Origin: Synechococcus sp. PL34863bin_39
Lineage (GTDB): Bacteria; Cyanobacteriota; Cyanobacteriia; PCC-6307; Cyanobiaceae
Direction: 5' to 3'
NCBI GenBank assembly: GCA_011523155.1
Contig: WTHL01000089.1
Location: 1 to 5,369 of the forward strand
DNA length: 5,369 bases
Of this stretch, positions 1-5,369 are shown in pieces. Each line of letters opens with the position of its first letter. The first letter of the stretch is position 1. A model generated the notes under the pieces. That model was not told where the DNA came from. It worked only from the letters and a program-made list of their open reading frames with translations, and made no database searches. Position numbers and translations under genes: made by a program.

Positions 1-950
1 CGGGCCTGGAGCAGGCCGTGATGCTGCGGCCGGCCTACTCGGTGGATTACGACTATCTGCCCGCCACCCAGCTCAAGCCTTCCCTGGAAACCAAGCGGGT
101 GCGCGGCCTGTTCAGCGCCGGCCAGCTCAATGGCACCACGGGCTATGAGGAAGCCGCCGCCCAGGGCCTGGTGGCCGGCGTCAACGCCGCCCGGCTGATC
201 GGCGGCCAGGAGCCGGTGCACTTCCCGCGTGAGGGCAGCTACATCGGCACGATGATCGACGATCTGGTGAGCAAGGATCTGCGCGAGCCCTACCGGGTGC
301 TCACCAGCCGCAGCGAATATCGCCTGGTGCTGCGAGGCGACAACGCCGACCGCCGACTGACGCCCCTGGGACGAGAGCTGGGGCTGAACGACGACCGTCG
401 CTGGCAGTTATTTGAAGAGAAGCTCAGCGCCATGGAGGCGGAGAAAACACGCCTGGAAACACAACGGCTGAAGGTGAGCGACCCCGTCGCTCCGGCGGTG
501 GAAGCGGACACAGGGGCGCCGATCAAGGGCTCCATCACCCTGGCTGATCTGCTGCGCAGGCCCGGCATGCACGCTGACGACCTGGTGCGCCACGGCCTCG
601 CGGACGCCAATCTGCCCCTGCCCGTGCGCGAGGGCGCCGAGATCGACATCAAATACAGCGGTTACCTGCAACGCCAGCAGCAGCAGATCGACCAGGTGAG
701 GCGTCAGGGCCAGCGCAAACTGCCCGCAGACATTGACTACGCAGGCATCGCCACCCTCTCCCGGGAGGCACGCGAAAAACTCGCCGCGGTTCGCCCCCTC
801 ACCCTTGGGCAGGCCAGCCGGATTCCAGGCGTGAGCCAGGCCGATCTGACCGCCCTGCTGATGTGGCTTGAGCTCCAGCAACGCCGAACGACACGCCAGG
901 CCGTGATGTCCTCGCCCGGATCACCAACTCCCGATAGCGTTGAGGCCTGA
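1..950 (+). CDS. mnmG: tRNA uridine 5-carboxymethylaminomethyl modification enzyme MnmG (GidA), C-terminal part
   Basis: The 5' half lies outside the window; the first complete codon is at position 3 and 315 residues remain, about half of the usual ~620-630. MnmG is the FAD-dependent partner of MnmE that modifies U34 in the wobble position of certain tRNAs in the cytoplasm. Visible family signatures are [18 protein letters not shown] at the left edge, the FAD-side motif [12 protein letters not shown] (nt 120-155), the [26 protein letters not shown] block, and the C-terminal helical domain with SGYLQRQ and GQASRIPGV (nt 807-833). That last domain contacts MnmE and tRNA in known structures. After the conserved LLMWLEL there is a tail of about 22 residues rich in S, P, T and R, longer than in E. 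coli. The stop is TGA at 948-950. The next gene's likely ATG is 13 bp downstream, so co-transcription is likely. The NAD/FAD-binding N-terminus and the catalytic cysteine cannot be checked here. Confidence 0.97.
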   Translation, partial: GLEQAVMLRPAYSVDYDYLPATQLKPSLETKRVRGLFSAGQLNGTTGYEEAAAQGLVAGVNAARLIGGQEPVHFPREGSYIGTMIDDLVSKDLREPYRVLTSRSEYRLVLRGDNADRRLTPLGRELGLNDDRRWQLFEEKLSAMEAEKTRLETQRLKVSDPVAPAVEADTGAPIKGSITLADLLRRPGMHADDLVRHGLADANLPLPVREGAEIDIKYSGYLQRQQQQIDQVRRQGQRKLPADIDYAGIATLSREAREKLAAVRPLTLGQASRIPGVSQADLTALLMWLELQQRRTTRQAVMSSPGSPTPDSVEA

Positions 951-963
951 GCCAACACGTCCG

Positions 964-1674
964 ATGCCCTCTCCTCTCACACGATCCAGGGCCTACTGGA
1001 ACCTGCATGCGGAGAAGGTGATGGACCAGGTGTTCAGCCGTGAAGAGAACACACTCGACGCGGTGCGGGTTCTAGTCGAACCGAAACCCGAAGCCGTCAA
1101 CCCACCCACACCCAAACCAGTCCGCCCCCCTGAGGCTGTCGTCGCTCCACGCCAGGGGCTGCTGACCGTGGCCGGACTGGTCGCAGTGCTTGGTCTCGGC
1201 AGCAGTCTGTGGCTGGCAAGCAACTGGCAACGTTCATTGAAGGCGCTCGATCGTGAACGGGATCTGCAGCTGATCGAACGTCTGCGGCAGATTCCCGTCG
1301 CCAGCACGGGCCCGACGCGCATCAACCTGGACCAGGACACCTCAGCCCCCACAGCCCAGCCCATCCAGGCCGGCGACCGTCTGGACCCCAGCACGATTGC
1401 GCTTGCAGGCCCGATCCCCCAGGAGTCCGCAGCCGGCGGCAGCGACGCGCTTCCGGCGTCCATGGTTCCTGCCGAACCTCTTCTGGTGGGGGTCGTGCAT
1501 GCCGGCGGGGGTCAGGGCTCGGCGATATTTCAACTTGATCAGCTGTCCATTTCTGCAAGCCCTGGCGAGGTGATCGGCAACAGCGGCTGGCAGCTCAACT
1601 CCGTCCAGGCCAACGGCGTGGTGATCGATTACGACGGCGTTCAGCGGCGTCTGACCGTGGGAGGGGCGTTCTGA
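964..1674 (+). CDS. Single-pass membrane protein with GspC/PilP-like C-terminal domain (hypothetical)
   Basis: This 236-aa protein has no firm name. Layout: a charged N-terminus (residues 1-38, including SRAYWNLHAEKVMDQVFS), a Pro-rich linker (39-62), one hydrophobic segment (about 65-85), a charged helix (86-110), a low-complexity Pro/Ala/Gly linker (about 115-170) and a compact beta-rich tail (171-236). The tail has an LVGVV start, GSAIFQ, GEVIGNSGWQLNSV and VVIDYDGVQRRLTVGG. That tail and the N-in/TM/periplasmic order resemble GspC and PilP, which link inner-membrane pilus or secretion platforms to the secretin. This assignment is inference from pattern, not search. I chose ATG 964 because the SRAYWNLHAEKVMDQVF segment looks like real protein; TTG 940 would overlap mnmG. 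ATG 1021, with GGAG 6 nt upstream, is a possible shorter start. The stop overlaps the next gene, so the two are probably translationally coupled. Confidence 0.85.
   Translation: MPSPLTRSRAYWNLHAEKVMDQVFSREENTLDAVRVLVEPKPEAVNPPTPKPVRPPEAVVAPRQGLLTVAGLVAVLGLGSSLWLASNWQRSLKALDRERDLQLIERLRQIPVASTGPTRINLDQDTSAPTAQPIQAGDRLDPSTIALAGPIPQESAAGGSDALPASMVPAEPLLVGVVHAGGGQGSAIFQLDQLSISASPGEVIGNSGWQLNSVQANGVVIDYDGVQRRLTVGGAF
1659..1666 (+). promoter_or_regulatory. Strong Shine-Dalgarno supporting a CTG start at 1671
   Basis: GGGAGGGG contains the anti-SD complement GGAGG (1660-1664), exactly 6 nt before CTG 1671. It lies inside the end of the upstream gene. No ATG, GTG or TTG in the lyase frame follows until TTG 1779 and ATG 1782, and neither has such a site. 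This is the main evidence for the unusual start. Confidence 0.6.
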
Positions 1675-2279
1675 GTTCAGCGAACAGACTGCTCAAATCC
1701 CCGAGCGTTCTCTGGGAAGCGCCCACAACAACCGTTCTGCAGGGGGATGGACCCATTCCCCTGCCTGGGCCCTGGCGCTTGATGCTGCTCGGCGATGGAA
1801 GCCCGACACGGCACCTGCGCCTGCTCACAGGCCATCCGGTTGCGGTTGAGCTCGTGGCCATGGAACCGGAACCCGAGCCGCCTGGAACGTCCCCGAGTGA
1901 ACTGCCGAGGGAGGTGCGGGAACTGGAGCTTCCTCTCCTGCGCCGGCAGGTGTGGCTGAAGTGCGGAAGCCAGACACTGGCCTGGGCCGAAAGCTGGTGG
2001 AACCAGGTTGAAGCCGAGGTCCATCTGCATGATCGCAACCTTCCGATCTGGCTCAGCCTCACCCAGGGGCGCTCCGAACTGTTCCGCGAGGTTGACGGCC
2101 TCGCTCTGGTGACCAGCGCATGGCTGGAAGAAGGATTTGGGGAGAAAGGCCCATTCTGGAGCCGCCATTACCGCTTCTTTCGCCGAGGGAAGGAGCTGAC
2201 CGTGATCCGTGAAGTCTTCAGCCCTCGACTCGAGGAATGGCTGGGCCAGGCCCCTCCACAACCCCTTCACCTGACTTGA
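1671..2279 (+). CDS. Chorismate pyruvate-lyase, DUF98/Ycf21 family (4-hydroxybenzoate synthesis)
   Basis: Predicted to cleave chorismate to 4-hydroxybenzoate and pyruvate, the first committed step of cyanobacterial plastoquinone synthesis; cytosolic. Read from CTG 1671 it is 202 aa. It follows E. coli UbiC along its length. PWRLMLLGDGSPTRHL (34-49) matches the UbiC region around LLLEDSMTKRF. LLRRQVWLKCGSQTLAWAES matches the strand with UbiC Arg76 (here about Arg92). FWSRHYRFFRRGKELTVIRE matches LWGRRSRLRLSGKPLLLTE, with the product-binding Glu at about Glu181 in REVFSP. The frame is open upstream of ATG 1782. A start at 1779/1782 would cut into the N-terminal helix, whereas CTG 1671 overlaps the previous stop (CTGA) and has an ideal Shine-Dalgarno. 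Family and probable function are well supported; the exact start is likely but unproven. The Synechocystis member sll1797 is known to act in plastoquinone synthesis. Confidence 0.9.
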   Translation: MSSANRLLKSPSVLWEAPTTTVLQGDGPIPLPGPWRLMLLGDGSPTRHLRLLTGHPVAVELVAMEPEPEPPGTSPSELPREVRELELPLLRRQVWLKCGSQTLAWAESWWNQVEAEVHLHDRNLPIWLSLTQGRSELFREVDGLALVTSAWLEEGFGEKGPFWSRHYRFFRRGKELTVIREVFSPRLEEWLGQAPPQPLHLT

Positions 2280-2292
2280 TGAACAAAGTCAG
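2271..2292. repeat. Inverted repeat spanning the chorismate lyase stop codon
   Basis: CTGACTT (2271-2277) and AAGTCAG (2286-2292) are perfect 7-bp arms around an 8-nt loop that holds the last two bases of the TGA stop. No T-run follows, so it is not a canonical rho-independent terminator. It could be a weak transcript-end hairpin or coincidence. Confidence 0.35.
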
Positions 2293-2306
2293 CGGATTAT
2301 CGCGAT

Positions 2307-2326
2307 TTGCACTTGACAACTTGCAC
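2307..2326 (+). promoter_or_regulatory. TTGACA -35-like element flanked by a TTGCAC direct repeat
   Basis: TTGACA at 2313-2318 is a perfect sigma70-type -35 match. It sits between two identical TTGCAC hexamers (2307-2312 and 2321-2326). At a 16-18 nt spacing there is only GC-rich sequence around 2335-2342 (for example CTGCAC), so no good -10 element is seen. It lies 55-60 bp before the ATG of the HTH gene, a plausible promoter position. The repeats could be regulator half-sites. Only the sequence match is direct; the function is inferred. Confidence 0.3.
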
Positions 2327-2341
2327 CTTCATGTGCTGCAC

Positions 2342-2359
2342 CGATGATTGGCATCATCG
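2342..2359. repeat. Perfect 7-bp inverted repeat in the HTH gene leader
   Basis: CGATGAT (2342-2348) and ATCATCG (2353-2359) are separated by TGGC. The palindrome ends 13 bp before ATG 2373. If the TTGACA at 2313 is used, the palindrome would overlap the transcription start. It could be an operator for the adjacent putative DNA-binding protein, or an RNA hairpin masking the translation start. No clear Shine-Dalgarno is visible between it and the ATG. Confidence 0.4.
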
Positions 2360-2372
2360 AAGTCCGCGTTCC

Positions 2373-2798
2373 ATGGCGACCCAAACCTGGCTCAGCCTCA
2401 CCGAACTGGGGCAATTGTTCGGAATCTCCAGCACCCATTGCGGCCGGGTGCTGGACAGGATCGGATGGCGTGATCGTCACGGTCGACCCAACAAGATGGC
2501 CGTTCAGGCCGGAGCTGCAGAGAGCCTCGGCTCAAGTCTCAGGGCCCACACCGCACGCTGGAATGCGGAGGTCTGCACAGCGCTGTTACAGCAACAGGGG
2601 TACCGGCGCATCACTCGCGCCGAGCACGTGAAGCAATGGGTGGCCCTGCTGGAGGCGCTGAGCGAGGGTTCAAGCTCGATCAGCACCACCCCGGAGCAGA
2701 TGGCGGAAGATCTGCCCGCCGACCTGGTGGCCGACGTCAACCTCCAGCTCGGTGAGCGCGGATGTCACTTCCGTGCTCGCACCGAATTCACCGCATGA
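2373..2798 (+). CDS. Small putative helix-turn-helix protein (hypothetical)
   Basis: This 141-aa soluble protein has no recognised name. Residues 6-30 (WLSLTELGQLFGISSTHCG and the helix after it) have the look of a helix-turn-helix: a first helix LTELGQLFG, a tight turn at GIS, then a second helix ending in VLDRIGW. The following RDRHGRPNKMAVQAGAA resembles the wing or linker of phage-type and MerR/antirepressor-type domains. The middle (about 60-98) is helical, with Trp and charged residues. The C-terminus (about 99-141) is polar and Ser/Glu-rich. The frame is open back to 2307, but the upstream extension is Cys/His-rich, overlaps the promoter-like elements and looks noncoding, so ATG 2373 is preferred. 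No Shine-Dalgarno is obvious. The gene stands alone after a 93-bp gap full of palindromes, which would suit autoregulation; this is inference. It is convergent with the next gene, 9 bp apart. Confidence 0.8.
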   Translation: MATQTWLSLTELGQLFGISSTHCGRVLDRIGWRDRHGRPNKMAVQAGAAESLGSSLRAHTARWNAEVCTALLQQQGYRRITRAEHVKQWVALLEALSEGSSSISTTPEQMAEDLPADLVADVNLQLGERGCHFRARTEFTA

Positions 2799-2807
2799 CG
2801 GCGATGC

Positions 2808-3437
2808 TCACTCGCGACGGCGGCTGGAGCGAGGCAGGGGGCGACGAGCGGCACCGAACGCCGATGGATTGCGCGCCGCAGGGGAAGGCCGTTCGGACGA
2901 CGACCGGACAGCCGGTTGGCGCTGCCAACGGTCCAGTCGAAAGCTGTCGTCATCAGGCCATTCGTCATCGCTGAGCGCCGGCTCAGGCGGTTGCATCGAG
3001 GCTTGGCGAGCAGGGGCGATCTGTGGGGGTTGACGCCTTGAGATGGCCTCGAGCGGTTGCTTCCCAGAGGTGGTCAATGGATCACGTGCCATGGATCCGG
3101 CTTGGGGAGCTCTGCCGAGGGGAGCCCTGTCGACCCGACGGGGAGCGCGAGGCTGCTCAAAACCAGCTGTCCGATCAGCCTCCCAGGGCTCGCGCCAGTC
3201 GTCCTCCTCATCCAGGAGCCAGTCGAGCTTGTCGCCCATCCAGCGACCGACGGCGTCCAGTCGAGCCCCAGCTGATGCACCACTGCGGCCTGATGGCACC
3301 CGACGCCCGGGGCGGGCGCCGGAGACACCGTCCACAAGCTGTCGCCCTGTCGCAAGCCACTGATCCAGACGACGTTCCAGGGGATCGTCGCTGAACCTGG
3401 ACGAACGACGCGACGACAATCGACGGCTTGAATCCAT
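2808..3437 (-). CDS. Arg-rich, probably disordered protein with acidic Trp patches (hypothetical)
   Basis: This 209-aa protein belongs to no family I can name. Two stretches look structured: SDDPLERRLDQWLATGRQLV (16-35) and RLDAVGRWMGDKLDWLLDEE (59-78). Both are amphipathic helices with Trp, and the second leads into DDWREPW. A second acidic Trp patch, SDDEWPDDDSFRLDRWQR, lies at 156-173. The rest is Arg/Pro/Ser/Ala-rich low complexity and the protein ends in a basic tail RSSRRRE. There is no signal peptide or membrane segment. The length, and the contrast between Trp-containing islands and basic linkers, argue for a real coding strand; overlapping + strand frames give only Arg/Pro noise. ATG 3437 is chosen because it lies 10 bp after the stop of the mini-ORF upstream; an in-frame GTG 3443 is possible. 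A nucleic-acid-associated or scaffold role is a guess from composition only. Confidence 0.75.
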   Translation of the reverse strand: MDSSRRLSSRRSSRFSDDPLERRLDQWLATGRQLVDGVSGARPGRRVPSGRSGASAGARLDAVGRWMGDKLDWLLDEEDDWREPWEADRTAGFEQPRAPRRVDRAPLGRAPQAGSMARDPLTTSGKQPLEAISRRQPPQIAPARQASMQPPEPALSDDEWPDDDSFRLDRWQRQPAVRSSSERPSPAARNPSAFGAARRPLPRSSRRRE

Positions 3438-3447
3438 ACCCACGACG

Positions 3448-3552
3448 TTACCGATGGCGGCGGGACAGCCAACGCTCACGTCGACATCCGATCCAAGCGA
3501 TCGAGACACCGCAGACCTGGAGCACCAGCAGCACCTGATTCACCTCAGCCAT
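3448..3552 (-). CDS. Putative 34-36 aa single-pass membrane miniprotein
   Basis: Reading from ATG 3552 gives 34 aa (from ATG 3558, 36 aa). A hydrophobic segment at residues 4-22 (with LLVLQVCGVSIAWIG) is followed at once by a strongly basic tail, CRRERWLSRRHR, so the positive-inside rule predicts the C-terminus in the cytoplasm. Its start overlaps the end of the sprT-like gene by 8 or 14 nt and its TAA stop is 10 bp before the ATG of the Arg-rich gene. It therefore fills the space between the two exactly, as expected for a coupled operon gene. No Shine-Dalgarno is visible, so translation would depend on coupling. The function is unknown. The frame is open upstream to 3684, but that part overlaps sprT and looks spurious. 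A chance ORF remains possible because it is so short. Confidence 0.45.
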   Translation of the reverse strand: MAEVNQVLLVLQVCGVSIAWIGCRRERWLSRRHR

Positions 3553-4102
3553 CCGCATCGGGAGCGGTGATGGGTTCAAAACGCAGCACGCAACTTGGAT
3601 GCCAGATGCCCCCATGATGCCGGTCGCAGCAAGATCGGCAGGCCGCATTGCGGACGCGGCGGCGATAGGGGGACTGGCGACCACAGATCGGACAGATCGC
3701 CAGCCAGCGCGGGACGGCGGCCGGAACCGGGAACCGATGGCGCACGCTCACTTCGAAGCGATCCTGCCCTGCATTGATGACGGCCATCCGCGCCCGGAAA
3801 TGGGGGCCGTGACTTTCCTGCACACCAACCACGAGATCCACCCAGGCGTGAATCATTTCGTGGCAGAGCGTGCTCTCGAGCGCCGAGCGGGGCAGAGGGT
3901 CCAGCAAAGGCCGCGACAGCACGATCTCTCGTCCGAAGGGAGGCGCCACCCGCGGACCCCGCCTGTAGAGGCCGGCCGTGCGACGCATGCGCCCATCGCT
4001 CCAGCGCACCGCCAGGAGGGGCTGGGTTCCCTGCACCAGGGCCCCGTCGAAATGCTCCCGATTGAGCCGATGGAACAGGGGCAGCAACGGCTCCAGCGGC
4101 AT
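3545..4102 (-). CDS. SprT-like zinc metalloprotease
   Basis: This 185-aa SprT-family protein carries the metallopeptidase signature LCHEMIHAWV: His81 and His85 bind zinc and Glu82 is catalytic. His98 in ESHGPHF is the expected third ligand. The N-terminal LEPLLPLFHRLNREHFDGAL matches the family's opening helix. A C-terminal zinc ribbon follows: CPIC (137, 140) and CRSC (155, 158), with GGIWHP after it. Eukaryotic relatives (SPRTN) degrade DNA-protein crosslinks; bacterial SprT proteins are less well understood, so a DNA-repair role is inferred from family. ATG 4102 is chosen because it starts right at the domain. An in-frame TTG at 4159 would add 19 residues without family resemblance and run into the inverted repeats, with no well-placed Shine-Dalgarno. 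It is divergent from the gene at 4202 and overlaps the miniprotein at its 3' end. Confidence 0.9.
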   Translation of the reverse strand: MPLEPLLPLFHRLNREHFDGALVQGTQPLLAVRWSDGRMRRTAGLYRRGPRVAPPFGREIVLSRPLLDPLPRSALESTLCHEMIHAWVDLVVGVQESHGPHFRARMAVINAGQDRFEVSVRHRFPVPAAVPRWLAICPICGRQSPYRRRVRNAACRSCCDRHHGGIWHPSCVLRFEPITAPDADG

Positions 4103-4140
4103 GGACGGCGTCGAGGTGGTGCGGTGATCCAACCCGGGCA

Positions 4141-4172
4141 GTCTGACCGTCGTGGTCAATGGTCAGTCAGAC
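4141..4172. repeat. Inverted repeat in the divergent sprT/4202 intergenic region
   Basis: GTCTGAC (4141-4147) and GTCAGAC (4166-4172) are perfect 7-bp arms 18 nt apart; the spacer also holds repeated GGTCA. The position between two divergent genes suits a shared operator, but if sprT starts at TTG 4159 the left arm would be coding. No clear -35/-10 pair is visible here. Confidence 0.3.
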
Positions 4173-4176
4173 TCCA

Positions 4177-4196
4177 CTGCATTCAAAGAAATGCAG
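4177..4196. repeat. Hairpin-forming inverted repeat just upstream of ATG 4202
   Basis: CTGCATT (4177-4183) and AATGCAG (4190-4196) enclose the 6-nt loop CAAAGA. The right arm ends 5 nt before the ATG. The only purine-rich candidate for a ribosome-binding site (AAAGAAA, 4185-4191) lies mostly in the loop. In RNA this could modulate translation of the downstream gene; in DNA it could be a regulator site. Confidence 0.4.
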
Positions 4197-4201
4197 CAGC
4201 G

Positions 4202-5369
<1,168 letters not shown>

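Noticed and set aside
940..963. TTG 940 as start of the GspC/PilP-like gene
   Set aside because: It overlaps the mnmG stop, adds only eight residues without family character and has no Shine-Dalgarno. ATG 964 is simpler.
290..1008. Minus-strand open frames opposite mnmG and the start of the next gene
   Set aside because: They lie antisense to clear coding sequence and have Arg/Ser-rich shadow composition, a common effect of high GC. No domain is recognisable.
1677..2270. 197-aa minus-strand open frame opposite the chorismate lyase
   Set aside because: The + strand matches UbiC/DUF98 along its whole length, and the antisense translation shows no motif.
2307..2372. N-terminal extension of the HTH protein from TTG 2307
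   Set aside because: It encodes a Cys/His/Thr-rich string unlike the rest of the protein and overlaps promoter-like and palindromic sequence.
2793..2807. Terminator between the convergent genes (GCAT/ATGC hairpin)
   Set aside because: The stem is only 4 bp, with no T-run on either side; too weak to call.
3023..3394. Overlapping + strand frames inside the Arg-rich gene
   Set aside because: They show Arg/Pro/Ser noise without structure, and several overlapping frames of this type are expected in GC-rich low-complexity sequence.
3599..4201. Long + strand open frame upstream of the 4202 gene (would give a 340-aa protein)
   Set aside because: It is the antisense of the sprT-like gene. Its translation is His/Arg/Pro/Gln-rich noise, while the minus strand shows HEMIH and a zinc ribbon. 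The real gene starts at ATG 4202, just before its membrane segment.

Overview
The window looks like chromosome from a GC-rich marine or brackish picocyanobacterium (Synechococcus/Cyanobium type). This is inferred from protein content and style, with no database search. A DUF98 (Ycf21-type) chorismate lyase is a cyanobacterial/plastid hallmark. The small conserved-looking genes are packed with almost no gaps, GC is high by eye, and I found no HIP1 octamer (GCGATCGC), which is abundant in many other cyanobacteria. There are no tRNA, rRNA, IS, phage or CRISPR signatures. It reads as ordinary core chromosome, not an island.

Left block, + strand (1-2279): three genes in apparent operon order. They are the C-terminal half of mnmG (tRNA U34 modification), a single-pass membrane protein with a C-terminal segment resembling GspC/PilP periplasmic domains, and a chorismate pyruvate-lyase that would make 4-hydroxybenzoate for plastoquinone. 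The lyase probably starts at a CTG codon within a CTGA stop/start overlap, behind a strong Shine-Dalgarno sequence.

Middle block (2280-4102): a palindrome-rich 93-bp intergenic region precedes a 141-aa putative helix-turn-helix protein on + (2373-2798). That gene converges, 9 bp apart, on a three-gene minus-strand block read right to left. The block is a SprT-like zinc metalloprotease, a 34-36 aa putative membrane miniprotein that exactly fills the gap, and a 209-aa Arg-rich, probably disordered protein with two acidic Trp-containing patches.

Right block, + strand (4202-5369): divergent from sprT across about 99 bp holding two inverted repeats are a membrane-anchored protein with a small NTF2-like/DUF4864-like C-terminal domain and the N-terminal 242 residues of NAD-dependent DNA ligase (ligA), which runs off the window.

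Apart from the gene overlaps, there is no clear functional link across the blocks. SprT and LigA both fit genome maintenance, but adjacency alone does not establish cooperation. No stretch over 300 bp lacks a gene. I see no convincing new multi-gene system. The most checkable novelties are the CTG start, the unlisted membrane miniprotein and the palindromic leader of the HTH gene.
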